Shown one piece after another: positions 5,881-14,278 of a DNA stretch of 49,345 nt (position 1 is its first letter; each line of letters opens with the position of its first letter). The translations under genes and the position numbers were made by a program. The stretch comes from Methylococcales bacterium (GTDB taxonomy: Bacteria > Pseudomonadota > Gammaproteobacteria > Methylococcales > Methylomonadaceae), in contig QVQF01000069.1 in NCBI GenBank assembly GCA_003584895.1, forward strand, positions 1 to 49,345, in the 5' to 3' direction. The notes under the pieces are model-generated. The model ran no database searches and had not been told where the DNA came from. It was given only the letters and a program-made list of their open reading frames with translations.

Positions 5881-7764
5881 ATGCTAAATTTTAAAAACAT
5901 AGCTCTGCGCCGTGGTGCTCGGGTGCTGTTTGCCAACTCGACTTTCACTATCCACAAAGGCCAAAAGGCCGGTTTTACAGGTGCCAATGGCGCAGGTAAA
6001 TCCAGTTTATTTGCACTCGTCAAAAAAGAACTGCATTTAGATGAGGGTGATTTCTCGATGCCACCGCATCTGGAAATCGCTCATGTCGCGCAAGAAACAC
6101 CCGCCGTTTCCAGCTCAGCTATTGATTATGTTATTGATGGCGATCAAGAATTAAGGCGCTTACAAGCACAACTACTCCTGGCCGAAAGCTCCGACAACGG
6201 TATAAAACAAGCTGAACTCCATGCCGCTTTAGAAAACATCGGCGGCTATACTGCTCAGGCCAGAGCTTCACGACTAATGAATGGTTTAGGTTTTACCGCA
6301 GACCAAGAACACAATGCCGTCAACTCGTTTTCAGGTGGTTGGCGTATGCGTCTTAATTTAGCACAAGCCTTAATGTGCCGTTCTGATGTATTACTATTGG
6401 ACGAACCGACCAACCATTTGGATTTAGATGCCGTTATTTGGCTACAAGACTGGTTATGTAAATATCCTGGCACCTTATTGCTAATTTCACATGATCGTGA
6501 CTTCCTTGACACCATTACCGATCACATTGTCCATATTGAGCAAAATAAAGCCGAAATATATACAGGCAACTATTCTGCCTTTGAAAGAATGCGCGCCGAA
6601 AAATTATCGCAACAACAATCAGCTTATCAAAAGCAACAACGCGAAATAGCGCACATTCAAAGCTTTGTCGACCGTTTTAAAGCGCAAGCAACTAAAGCTC
6701 GACAAGCACAAAGTCGTATTAAAGCCTTGGAGCGCATGGAAGTCATTGCTATGGCGCATGTGGATTCGCCCTTTGACTTTAGTTTTGCCAAACCGGGCAA
6801 AATGCCTAACCCTTTATTGACCTTAGATAAAGCAGACATAGGCTATGGCGATACTTGTATTATTAAGCAAGCAGGACTATCGATTTCGCCTGGTGATCGC
6901 ATTGGTTTATTGGGCCCGAATGGTGCGGGTAAATCTAGCTTAATTAAAGTATTAGCCGGCGACATGCTGCCGATGTCGGGTAAAAGACAGGAAGCTGAAG
7001 CTTTAAAAATCGGTTATTTTGCCCAGCATCAACTCGAACAATTACAACTAGATGAAAGTCCGTTATGGCATCTACAGAAATTAGACAAACAGGCCACAGA
7101 AAAAGACTTACGTAACTTTTTAGGTGGCTTTGATTTTCAAGGTGACAAAGTTTTAGACGCCGTCAGACCCTTTTCTGGCGGAGAAAAAGCCCGTTTAGTG
7201 TTAGCACTATTGGTCTATCAAAATCCAAACCTATTACTACTAGATGAACCAACTAACCATTTAGATCTTGAAATGCGTCATGCCTTAAGCGTAGCACTGC
7301 AAGACTACCAAGGTGCTATTGTCGTGGTCTCTCATGATCGACACTTATTGCGCTCTGTTACAGATCAGTTATTATTAGTTGCTGGCGGCAAAGTACAGCC
7401 CTTTGATGGCGATCTTGATGATTATCGATTATGGCTAACCGAACAAAAAAAAGGCGACGATAAAACTATCATTGAAAGCAATGACACCGTATCACGCAAA
7501 GACCAAAGAAAACTCGATGCAGATAGAAGGAAAAAACATAAACCGCTGTTTGATGCCCTTAAAAAAGCAGAAATAGCGGTTGAAAAATATCATAATGAAC
7601 AACGTGAACTAGAGCATCAACTAGCTGATCCTGCGATTTATGAAGCGTCAGAAAAAAACCAATTAAAACGAATATTAGATCGAAAAGTTCAAGTTGATAA
7701 AGCATTGGATGAAGCAGAATCTGCTTGGATGGAAGCAGAAGAAGCTATTGAAAACGCGGAATAG
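5881..7764 (+). CDS. yheS: ABC-F ribosome-associated ATPase YheS
   Basis: The 627-residue cytoplasmic protein has two ABC domains and no membrane segments. Walker A sites are GANGAGKS (34-41) and GPNGAGKS (about 345). Signature motifs are FSGGWRMRL and FSGGEKARL, and each domain has a [11 protein letters not shown] Walker B. An inter-domain linker of the ABC-F kind (ATKARQAQSRIKALERME) and a charged C-terminal coiled coil follow. Length and the opening FKNIALRRGARVLF match E. coli YheS (637 residues). ABC-F proteins bind the ribosomal E site and relieve stalled states; the specific YheS substrate is not clear. Confidence 0.93.
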   Translation: MLNFKNIALRRGARVLFANSTFTIHKGQKAGFTGANGAGKSSLFALVKKELHLDEGDFSMPPHLEIAHVAQETPAVSSSAIDYVIDGDQELRRLQAQLLLAESSDNGIKQAELHAALENIGGYTAQARASRLMNGLGFTADQEHNAVNSFSGGWRMRLNLAQALMCRSDVLLLDEPTNHLDLDAVIWLQDWLCKYPGTLLLISHDRDFLDTITDHIVHIEQNKAEIYTGNYSAFERMRAEKLSQQQSAYQKQQREIAHIQSFVDRFKAQATKARQAQSRIKALERMEVIAMAHVDSPFDFSFAKPGKMPNPLLTLDKADIGYGDTCIIKQAGLSISPGDRIGLLGPNGAGKSSLIKVLAGDMLPMSGKRQEAEALKIGYFAQHQLEQLQLDESPLWHLQKLDKQATEKDLRNFLGGFDFQGDKVLDAVRPFSGGEKARLVLALLVYQNPNLLLLDEPTNHLDLEMRHALSVALQDYQGAIVVVSHDRHLLRSVTDQLLLVAGGKVQPFDGDLDDYRLWLTEQKKGDDKTIIESNDTVSRKDQRKLDADRRKKHKPLFDALKKAEIAVEKYHNEQRELEHQLADPAIYEASEKNQLKRILDRKVQVDKALDEAESAWMEAEEAIENAE

Positions 7765-7891
7765 AAATACTTCTATTTGAATGGTAGCGAGTAAATATAA
7801 AACATTTAAGTAGCCGATAACGCCCAAATCGTGATCCCGGCATGAATAGCATTCGAAACGTAACCGTTTAATATCACCCAGGACAAACATT

Positions 7892-8335
7892 ATGAGCAGC
7901 TATAAACATATTTTGTTGGCAGTGGATTTTTATGAAAACTGTTCCGCCGTTAATCAAAGAGCAAAAGATTTAGCTCTTAAGTATCAGGCCAAACTGAGCA
8001 TTATTCATGTAGTGGATAATTTGCCACTAACCGATACCGGTTATGGAGCAGAAATACCCTTTAACATAGACTTTACGACAGAACTCATTGCTAATGCAAA
8101 AAAACAACTGGCAAGACTGGGTGAAGAACTAACTATCAAAGAAGACCAGCAATGGCTGGAAATGGGCAGTCCAAAAACCGAAATAATTCGGGTTGCAGAA
8201 GAAAACAAGGTGGATTTAATAGTCGTCGGCTCTCATGGCCGCCATGGCTGGGCTTTATTGCTGGGCTCAACCGCTAACGGAGTAATCCATCACGCAATCT
8301 GTGATGTGTTAGCTGTACGTTTACAAGAAAATTAA
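7892..8335 (+). CDS. universal stress protein, UspA family
   Basis: The 147-residue single-domain Usp protein opens KHILLAVDFYEN and ends with the phosphate-binding loop VGSHGRHGWALLLGSTANGV. The loop is G-x2-G-x8-GS, one residue shorter than the usual ATP-binding G-x2-G-x9-G(S/T), so nucleotide binding cannot be assumed. Usp proteins are cytoplasmic dimers induced by growth arrest and stress. The gene stands alone, 127 nt after yheS and 74 nt before the TM2 gene. Confidence 0.88.
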   Translation: MSSYKHILLAVDFYENCSAVNQRAKDLALKYQAKLSIIHVVDNLPLTDTGYGAEIPFNIDFTTELIANAKKQLARLGEELTIKEDQQWLEMGSPKTEIIRVAEENKVDLIVVGSHGRHGWALLLGSTANGVIHHAICDVLAVRLQEN

Positions 8336-8409
8336 CATACGTTTTAAATCACTAACAAATAAGCACACTTACTAAAACATTAAAGTGCTCACACTATTAA
8401 GGTAGATAA

Positions 8410-8823
8410 ATGATAGGTTATATTGAAAGCTTCCATCCTGACAACCAAACAGGAACCATCAAAACTGAAACAGAGACTTATACCTTTCATTTAGACGATT
8501 GGGTTGCACAAGTACCGCCCGATATTGGTGATGATGTCACCTTTGAAAACGATGAAACTGCTGCGCGAAAAATTGATTTGGTGGGGGCATATTTAGCAGC
8601 GCCTACAGCCGTTAAACGAAAATATGTGGCTGTAGCATTAGCACTATTTCTAGGTTTTACTGGGATGCATCGATTTTATTTAGGCTATTACAAGCTGGGG
8701 CTCGCTCAGTTAGCATTGACTGCTGCTACCGTTGGCTATGGTGCACTTTGGGGCTTTATAGAAGTTATATTACTTCTCGCAGGCCATATCAATAAAGACG
8801 CTAAGGGTCGTCCTTTAAAATAA
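8410..8823 (+). CDS. OB/cold-shock-like domain fused to a TM2 membrane domain
   Basis: The 137-residue protein has two parts. Residues 1-58 (MIGYIESFHPDNQTGTI, then YTFHLDDW and DIGDDVTFEND) follow the strand pattern of a cold-shock or OB domain but lack the aromatic RNP1 and RNP2 motifs. Residues 70-137 form a TM2 domain: KRKYVAVALALFLGFTGMHR, FYLGYYKLGLAQL, then a second hydrophobic helix. The protein faces the cold-shock gene at 8899-9102 across a shared terminator. Function is unknown; the N-terminal domain could place a nucleic-acid or ligand sensor at the membrane. Confidence 0.75.
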   Translation: MIGYIESFHPDNQTGTIKTETETYTFHLDDWVAQVPPDIGDDVTFENDETAARKIDLVGAYLAAPTAVKRKYVAVALALFLGFTGMHRFYLGYYKLGLAQLALTAATVGYGALWGFIEVILLLAGHINKDAKGRPLK

Positions 8824-8844
8824 AACGAGTCTTTTTGTGATAAA

Positions 8845-8880
8845 AAAAGGGGCTCTTGTTAACTAACAAGAGCCCCTTTT
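8845..8880. terminator. bidirectional rho-independent terminator
   Basis: A 16-bp perfect stem (AAAAGGGGCTCTTGTT at 8845-8860, complement at 8865-8880) closes a 4-nt AACT loop. A-tracts and T-tracts on both sides allow termination in both directions. It separates the convergent TM2 gene and the cold-shock gene. Confidence 0.93.
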
Positions 8881-8898
8881 CATGTTGAACGTTAATCC

Positions 8899-9102
8899 TT
8901 ACTTAGGATAAACATTAACGGCAGTTAAGCCTTTAGGGCCAGACTCTACGTCAAAACTCACTGTTTGACCTTCTATCAGTGTTTTAAAGCCATCGCCTTG
9001 AATGACAGAATGATGTACGAATACATCTTCGCCGCCGTCTGTAGGTGCAATAAAACCAAAACCTTTAGTGTTGTTAAACCACTTTACAGTGCCTGTTGCC
9101 AT
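8899..9102 (-). CDS. cold-shock protein (CspA family)
   Basis: The 67-residue single cold-shock domain has RNP1 KGFGFI at residues 13-18 and RNP2 VFVHH at 27-31. It binds single-stranded RNA and DNA and acts as an RNA chaperone in the cytoplasm. A strong TAGGAG ribosome-binding site lies 8 nt before the ATG. The leader up to the next gene is 128 nt, long enough for a CspA-type thermosensing 5' UTR, although no cold box can be confirmed by eye. Which paralogue (cspA, C, D, E) it is cannot be told. Confidence 0.95.
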   Translation of the reverse strand: MATGTVKWFNNTKGFGFIAPTDGGEDVFVHHSVIQGDGFKTLIEGQTVSFDVESGPKGLTAVNVYPK

Positions 9103-9230
9103 TTTGAAAACTCCTAAAATAAAAACTTACGGTTAACACAGAACTACAACATTGATAACCGGGACATCCACGTTCAACATCTTTACTCTGCTAAGCGCGA
9201 ATTGTACTGGTATTTGTGACAGGACGCCAT

Positions 9231-9641
9231 TTATTGAAAGGTTTTATACAAACCATCAAGCACCAAAGAGTTAGGACTCACCATACCAACTACCTTTTTG
9301 TTTTCCAGAACAGGCGCTCTCACCAAATTATAATTAGCAAACAATCGTGAGCAATAGCGAATATCCATATCAGGATGCACAGAGATAACGGGCTTATTCA
9401 TTATTTCATAAACATTAACACGATCTGGAGCACGATCTTTAGCTAAAACATGGCGAGCAATATCACCAGACGTTAACATGCCATATTCATCATCTTCATT
9501 ACGCTTATTAACAATAAGCACCGCAGTTTTTAGTGTCTTCATTTTAATCAAGGCATCAGCGACCGTAGCGACACCTTCAATGGTTCCAAAATCGGTTTTC
9601 ATTACATCTTTGACACGAATTAAGGTGTTATTTGTGATCAT
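9231..9641 (-). CDS. CBS-pair domain protein
   Basis: The 136-residue protein is made only of two CBS motifs: residues 10-60 (VKDVMKTDFGTIEGVATVAD and the TSGDIARHVL edge) and 74-134 (NVYEIMNKPVISVHPDMDI to GMVSPNSLV). CBS pairs bind adenine nucleotides and gate attached or partner proteins. Its start overlaps the P-II-like gene by 4 nt, so it belongs to the DUF1538 operon. It is the last gene of that operon and probably a nucleotide-responsive regulator of the transporter. Confidence 0.88.
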   Translation of the reverse strand: MITNNTLIRVKDVMKTDFGTIEGVATVADALIKMKTLKTAVLIVNKRNEDDEYGMLTSGDIARHVLAKDRAPDRVNVYEIMNKPVISVHPDMDIRYCSRLFANYNLVRAPVLENKKVVGMVSPNSLVLDGLYKTFQ

Positions 9642-9988
9642 ATTGTATCCTCAAGTTCTTGGGTTAGTTCTTCTACTTGGCGCATGACACCAATGGCATC
9701 TTCAACATCAACTTGAAAGGCAATGCCTGTACCGGGCTGGTTATCAAATTGTGCTACCTTGGCAATTTTTTCTAATATATGTCGACTGAGATGTTCTTCA
9801 ACCAAAAACATCAGCACATCTCTGGGAGACTCTAGCGACAGTCCAAAAAATGTTTTTGATTGCTTCAAGCCTTCACCACGCGCATGATTTATAACCGTCG
9901 CGCCTTTAGCACCACTCTGACGAGCTGTATCAAGCACTAAGTCGGTTTTATCATCTTCGACAAAGGCAATAATTAATTTGAAATGCAT
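9638..9988 (-). CDS. P-II-like signalling protein
   Basis: The 116-residue protein begins MHFKLIIAFVEDDKTDLVLD, the ferredoxin-like start of P-II family trimers. It then has the GAKGATVINHARGEG segment that in GlnB precedes the T-loop. The T-loop region (KTFFGLSLESP) lacks the uridylylated Tyr context of GlnB/GlnK, so this is a P-II-like protein, not a nitrogen regulator. It lies 9 nt after a DUF1538 gene. P-II-like proteins often sit beside the transporter they gate in response to adenine nucleotides or other small ligands. Confidence 0.85.
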   Translation of the reverse strand: MHFKLIIAFVEDDKTDLVLDTARQSGAKGATVINHARGEGLKQSKTFFGLSLESPRDVLMFLVEEHLSRHILEKIAKVAQFDNQPGTGIAFQVDVEDAIGVMRQVEELTQELEDTI

Positions 9989-9997
9989 GATTTTCCT

Positions 9998-10777
9998 TTA
10001 AGTATTAGATAAGAGGCTGCGCTTACCCAGCCATTGAGCAATTTGCGCGTAAGCTAAAACAGTAATAATGGGATATAAACTGGCAAACGCAATCAAACCA
10101 AAGCCATCGATTAAGGGAGCTCGACCGGGAACAGACTCAGCCAAACCCAAGCCTAATGAGGTCACTAAAGGCACCGTCACCATAGAAGTGGTAATACTGC
10201 CTGAATCATAAGCCAAAGCAATAATTAATTTAGGTGCAAACAAGGTTTGAATGATGACTATGATATAACCTAGGATAATAAGTAAATAAAGATCAAACCC
10301 CGTAACAATGCGAAAAGTGCCTAAGGCTAAGCCTATGGCTACCCCTATCGCAACAGAAATACGAAATCCCCAAGCACGTATCACTCCGCCAGAGGTATGT
10401 TCAACCTTAATGGCAATCGCTAATAAGGTCGGTTCGGCTAAAGCCGTAGCAAAGCCAAGGCTGGCAGCAAATAGATAAACCCAATAATAATTCTGCCAGA
10501 CCACCATCGGCAGCAAAGCGGTAATACCTAAAAACTCTGGGGTCGTCAATTGAGTAGCCATCAAACTTCCTAAAGGAAATAAAGCTAACTCCAAACCTTC
10601 AAGAAAAAAGACTATGCCGACTAATACAAAGATAAAGCCCACTAATATTTTTTTTGGATAAACTAAAGCCTTACGTATAACTAAGCTTTGGAAACCAATA
10701 ATAACAAACGCTATAGGTAAAATATTAATACATACTTCTTGTAGCTTCAGCATGATATGCAGTAACCATTCAAGCAT
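9998..10777 (-). CDS. DUF1538 membrane protein, second subunit
   Basis: The 259-residue protein has six to eight hydrophobic helices. A conserved block AYDSGSITTSMVTVPLVTSL followed by LGLAESVPGRAPLIDGFGL lies near residues 190-232. The upstream gene encodes a paralogue with the same block, and the two overlap by 8 nt (ATGCTTGA). From memory, a DUF1538 gene pair in Halomonas was reported as a two-subunit Na+(K+)/H+ antiporter named UmpAB. By that analogy this is half of a cation/proton antiporter in the inner membrane. Substrate here is unknown. Confidence 0.82.
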   Translation of the reverse strand: MLEWLLHIMLKLQEVCINILPIAFVIIGFQSLVIRKALVYPKKILVGFIFVLVGIVFFLEGLELALFPLGSLMATQLTTPEFLGITALLPMVVWQNYYWVYLFAASLGFATALAEPTLLAIAIKVEHTSGGVIRAWGFRISVAIGVAIGLALGTFRIVTGFDLYLLIILGYIIVIIQTLFAPKLIIALAYDSGSITTSMVTVPLVTSLGLGLAESVPGRAPLIDGFGLIAFASLYPIITVLAYAQIAQWLGKRSLLSNT

Positions 10778-11501
10778 AAGCTATCCCATAGACCATCACG
10801 AAAATCATGGGCATTAACGATGCAAACACCACCAAACCAAAACCATCCGAAATAGGATTTCGACCTTTAATAGCTGACGCTAAACCTACCCCTAAAGCCG
10901 TCACTAACGGCACAGTAATGGTTGACGTCGCAATACCGCCTGAATCATAAGCGATACCAATAATTTCTCGGGGTGCAAAGGGCGTTATCAAAGCAATGCC
11001 ACCGTAAGCACAGAAAACAGGGTAATAAACGGGCCAACCTTTGATAATCCTAAGCACCCCAATTAATATAGCTAAACCGACAGAAATGGCGACCGTTAAT
11101 CGTAACCCCAAGGCATAATGCGCACTAGCCATGCCTGTTGGTTCAATAATATGTTTAAGGCTAGCGCTCATGGCCGCTTTATCAGCAATAGTAACCAGTG
11201 CAGGCTCAGCAATCGCAGCAGAAAAACCCAAGCAAAATGCAAAGGCCAATAACCAGAATAAATTACCTTTTTTAGCAAAATCATAAGCCATAGTCTCGCC
11301 CAATGGCAGCAAACTTAGCTCTAAACCCTGAATAAATAAACACAATCCAAGTACAACAAAAAACAATCCCATCAATAAGCGATCAACATCGGCTATGGGT
11401 TTTCCAATCACTAACACTTGAAAAATTAATACCACGATAATTATCGGTGCCAAATCCAAAAAACTACTGACTAGTTGCTTAATAAAGCGTCTTTTTATCA
11501 T
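10770..11501 (-). CDS. DUF1538 membrane protein, first subunit
   Basis: The 243-residue polytopic protein has AYDSGGIATSTITVPLVTAL near residues 188-207 and NPISDGFGLVVFASLMP after it, matching its partner at 9998-10777. An earlier pair of motifs (LGFSAAIAEPALVTIADKA) has a helix-breaking EPAL, also paralleled in the partner (FATALAEPTLLAIAIKV). Two inverted or repeated halves are likely. It starts 33 nt after the methyltransferase, so the transcript may begin there. The order DUF1538-DUF1538-P-II-CBS suggests a regulated transporter. Confidence 0.82.
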   Translation of the reverse strand: MIKRRFIKQLVSSFLDLAPIIIVVLIFQVLVIGKPIADVDRLLMGLFFVVLGLCLFIQGLELSLLPLGETMAYDFAKKGNLFWLLAFAFCLGFSAAIAEPALVTIADKAAMSASLKHIIEPTGMASAHYALGLRLTVAISVGLAILIGVLRIIKGWPVYYPVFCAYGGIALITPFAPREIIGIAYDSGGIATSTITVPLVTALGVGLASAIKGRNPISDGFGLVVFASLMPMIFVMVYGIAYA

Positions 11502-11534
11502 CAGGATCCAAGTTATCTATTTTTAGTGAGCAAG

Positions 11535-12152
11535 TTACTTTCTAGCCTCAATCAATTTAAAAAAAACGCCACTATCGGCATCGATATTTACGAAAGAAAA
11601 GCCACAGGATTTGACATGCTTTATGGTGTCTCTATTAATGTTAGCAGCCATTACAACCCGCATAATTGGATTAATGAGATTCATAAACTTAGCAAGTAGC
11701 GGTCTTGAACTGACGACTTGCTCCAAAAACAAAATCTGCCCACCCGGCCTACATACACGACATAATTCTTTTAGGCTTTTTTGTGGCGATGCCACTGAAC
11801 CAAAAACAAAAGTAGCGATAACAACATCGAAGGTATTATCGGCATAACATAAGGACTGGATATCCATTAGGTTAAGCGTAACAGCAACGGCTTTTCTAGT
11901 TTTTTTATATTCAGCCTGCTTTAGCATAGCCGAACTATAATCGATCGCGGTAATTTGAGCATCAGCAGGATAATAATCAAAGTTTTTACCGGTACCAACG
12001 CCCACTTCCAAAATATGGATACCATCAACCTTAGCCCATAATTTCTTACGCCAGCGCCTGTAAAAAAAGCCTTCCATAATAGCTTGCAACCCATCAAAAT
12101 AAGGCGCGATACGATCATATCGTTGTTTAATAGCAAGACTATCAGATTTCAT
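11535..12152 (-). CDS. class I SAM-dependent methyltransferase, PmtA/UbiE-like
   Basis: The SAM-binding motif I is ILEVGVGTGKNFDYYP and motif II AQITAIDYSS. Motif III region is NTFDVVIATFVFGSVASPQK, then GGQILFLEQVVSS. The VGVGTG form and the C-terminal LINPIMRVVMAANINRDT resemble phosphatidylethanolamine N-methyltransferases of the PmtA type. The frame is open further upstream to 12281, but the domain starts with SLAIKQRYDRIAPYF, so the ATG at 12152 (205 residues) is preferred. A longer start would overlap the promoter region of divergent ribA. Substrate is unproven. Confidence 0.78.
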   Translation of the reverse strand: MKSDSLAIKQRYDRIAPYFDGLQAIMEGFFYRRWRKKLWAKVDGIHILEVGVGTGKNFDYYPADAQITAIDYSSAMLKQAEYKKTRKAVAVTLNLMDIQSLCYADNTFDVVIATFVFGSVASPQKSLKELCRVCRPGGQILFLEQVVSSRPLLAKFMNLINPIMRVVMAANINRDTIKHVKSCGFSFVNIDADSGVFFKLIEARK

Positions 12153-12294
12153 AAAGCACTTTAAAAGAAAATAGTTCACGAATATTACCGTGCAAACTAA
12201 AGCTTCATCAACATTATTATTAACTGTCATGTAAAATAGGCGAAAACGTCCACTTAAGTCAGGACGAATAAGCAACCTCACTCAACATCCCGTC

Positions 12295-12942
12295 ATGAGT
12301 GTAAACCTGGATTTTGGATTAGTGATAGACGTAAAAGCCCAAGTAAAAGATTTAGTACAGACGCCATTGCCTACAGAGCATGGTGAATTTATTTTGCATT
12401 ATTATAGCAATAACATTGATGACAAAGAGCATATAGCCTTAGTTAAAGGTGATGTTTCTAATAAAGAACAAGTTCCTGTGCGCATACATTCCGAATGTTT
12501 TACCGGTGACGTACTTAGCTCTAGGCGTTGTGATTGTGGCGAGCAACTCGCCATGGCTATGGAATTAATTAATAATGCCGGCGCAGGTGTTTTGATTTAT
12601 CTACGCCAAGAAGGTCGAGGTATAGGCTTATTAAAAAAACTTCAAGCCTATAATTTACAAGACCAAGGCATGGATACCGTAGATGCCAATATACACTTAG
12701 GATATCTTGCTGATGAGAGAGAATACAGCATCGCTGCATTAATCTTAGAAAGCCTACACGTTAAATCAATTAAATTATTAACTAACAATCCTAAGAAAAT
12801 AGACGACCTTAAAAAATTAGGCATCAATGTCGAAGGACGTATTCCAGTAGAAGTCATCGCTAACGATGATAATGCCGCCTATTTAAAAACTAAAGCAAAA
12901 AAAATGGCACATATGCTGTTTGGGTCTCAGAAAAAACAGTAG
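12295..12942 (+). CDS. ribA: GTP cyclohydrolase II
   Basis: The 215-residue enzyme opens GTP to 2,5-diamino-6-ribosylamino-4(3H)-pyrimidinone phosphate, the first step of riboflavin synthesis. Zinc ligands C68, C79 and C81 sit in SECFTGDVLSSRRCDCGEQL. The GTP-binding LRQEGRGIGLLKKL and the NLQDQGMDTVDAN segments follow, then TNNPKKIDDLKKLGI. It is a stand-alone RibA with no fused RibB domain. The gap to the divergent methyltransferase is about 140 nt and shows no FMN riboswitch. Confidence 0.95.
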   Translation: MSVNLDFGLVIDVKAQVKDLVQTPLPTEHGEFILHYYSNNIDDKEHIALVKGDVSNKEQVPVRIHSECFTGDVLSSRRCDCGEQLAMAMELINNAGAGVLIYLRQEGRGIGLLKKLQAYNLQDQGMDTVDANIHLGYLADEREYSIAALILESLHVKSIKLLTNNPKKIDDLKKLGINVEGRIPVEVIANDDNAAYLKTKAKKMAHMLFGSQKKQ

Positions 12943-12977
12943 TCTAATAGTTTTGGCACTATGTGATTTATAGTGCG

Positions 12978-13019
12978 TAAAAAAACATAAACACGCTCAT
13001 GATAAGCTCCTGAGCGTGT
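12978..13019 (-). terminator. rho-independent terminator of the small membrane protein gene
   Basis: Read on the minus strand, ACACGCTCA (13019-13011) pairs with TGAGCGTGT (12999-12991) across an 11-nt loop. TTATGTTTTTTT follows. The position is just downstream of the stop at 13035. It may also stop ribA transcripts less efficiently. Confidence 0.8.
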
Positions 13020-13034
13020 GAACGATAAAATAGC

Positions 13035-13361
13035 TTATTCCATCGGTACTTTGTTGTAATATTTTTTGGGTGGAACGGTTTGTTTTTCTAAAACCACAGG
13101 ATTATGGCTATAAGAAGAGTTTTGAAGACTTAATTTAATTGCACTATCCGTTGCATGAAACTCTGAAGGGGCTCTAATATCGCCTTCTGATAAATAGGTA
13201 AAAAACATCGGTAGTAAGGCAAATATTGAGACAATAAACGCTAAAAAAGCCAAGCCTAGTAATATAGATCTAGTTGGGCTGCTTGTAGGCGCTAAGGTAT
13301 CTTCTAAATTAAGTGGTGATATAACTTCATTGTTTTTATTGTAATCAGAGGGTATAGACAT
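13035..13361 (-). CDS. small single-span membrane protein, unknown
   Basis: The 108-residue protein has a charged N-terminal tail of about 30 residues and one strong hydrophobic helix at about 32-53 (ILLGLAFLAFIVSIFALLPM). A polar C-terminal tail ending KKYYNKVPME follows. The helix is too far from the start for a classic signal peptide, so a bitopic inner-membrane protein is likely. It has its own terminator and stands between convergent ribA and the pdxJ end of the lepA operon. I do not recognise a family. Confidence 0.55.
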   Translation of the reverse strand: MSIPSDYNKNNEVISPLNLEDTLAPTSSPTRSILLGLAFLAFIVSIFALLPMFFTYLSEGDIRAPSEFHATDSAIKLSLQNSSYSHNPVVLEKQTVPPKKYYNKVPME

Positions 13362-13511
13362 AACATTAACCTTTAGGTTGTAAATTAAGATATGTCTTCA
13401 ACTTAACCCAATGTTTTAGAAAATCAATTTTTTGAGATAGTTTTTTTCTTTTGTAAAATCAGTTGCTAGCTTTTATCCACACGACAAAGCTATGCTACTC
13501 GTAGTAGCTCA

Positions 13512-14276
13512 TCACTCAGTATTATTTAAATAATAAGCCTCTGCCCTTGCCTGTCTCATAACATGCTTGAGATCTTTAACGGTTTGCGCTAATCCTGAAA
13601 ACAAGGCTTGAGCAATAATAGAATGACCGATATTAAGCTCGATAATTTCGGGTATGGCACAGATAGCAGCGACATTATAAAAGTTTAAACCATGGCCGGC
13701 ATTAACCTGTAAGCCAGCACTATGGGCATAAAGGGCTGCCGCCTTGAGGCGCTCTAGTTCATCTCGCTGTTGTAATGGATTTTTAGCATCTGCGTAACAA
13801 CCAGTATGCAATTCTACAACTGATGCGCCAACTTCGACGGCGGCATCAATCTGTGCCAGTTCTGGATCGATAAACAACGATACTTCAATACCCGTATTAT
13901 TCAAGGTATCACAAGCCCATTGCATACGCTTTAGATTACCCGCAACATCCAAACCACCTTCGGTGGTTAATTCTTCGCGCTTTTCAGGAACCAAGCAACA
14001 AGCATAAGGCAAAATCTTTAGGGCAATGGCCACCATTTCATCGGTTACACCCATTTCCATATTCAAACGGGTATGAATCAATTCTTTTAATAAAATAATA
14101 TCTCTATCTTGAATATGCCGTCTGTCCTCACGTAAATGTGCAGTAATACCATCTGCGCCAGCTTGTTCTGCAACCAATGCAGCTTGAATGGGCTCTGGAT
14201 ATAAGGTGCCTCTTGCTTGTCTTAACGTGGCAACGTGATCGATATTGACGCCCAATAAAATATGCGTTTTTTCCAT
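13512..14276 (-). CDS. pdxJ: pyridoxine 5'-phosphate synthase
   Basis: The 254-residue TIM-barrel enzyme condenses 1-deoxyxylulose 5-phosphate with 3-amino-2-oxopropyl phosphate to pyridoxine 5'-phosphate. It shows the N-terminal [16 protein letters not shown], the glutamate-rich [12 protein letters not shown], and [12 protein letters not shown] near the C-terminus. It is the last gene of the lepA-lepB-rnc-era-recO-pdxJ operon, 2 nt after recO, as in many gammaproteobacteria. Confidence 0.97.
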   Translation of the reverse strand: MEKTHILLGVNIDHVATLRQARGTLYPEPIQAALVAEQAGADGITAHLREDRRHIQDRDIILLKELIHTRLNMEMGVTDEMVAIALKILPYACCLVPEKREELTTEGGLDVAGNLKRMQWACDTLNNTGIEVSLFIDPELAQIDAAVEVGASVVELHTGCYADAKNPLQQRDELERLKAAALYAHSAGLQVNAGHGLNFYNVAAICAIPEIIELNIGHSIIAQALFSGLAQTVKDLKHVMRQARAEAYYLNNTE

Positions 14277-14278
14277 GT

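Noticed and set aside
11475-11847. Plus-strand frames overlapping the methyltransferase gene
   Set aside because: They lie antisense to the SAM methyltransferase domain and have no ribosome-binding site or domain.
12153-12281. N-terminal extension of the methyltransferase frame
   Set aside because: The extra 43 residues are not part of the methyltransferase fold and would reach almost to the ribA start; the ATG at 12152 directly precedes the domain.
12153-12294. FMN riboswitch before ribA
   Set aside because: The gap of about 140 nt lacks the AGGGGC-type conserved blocks of the RFN element.
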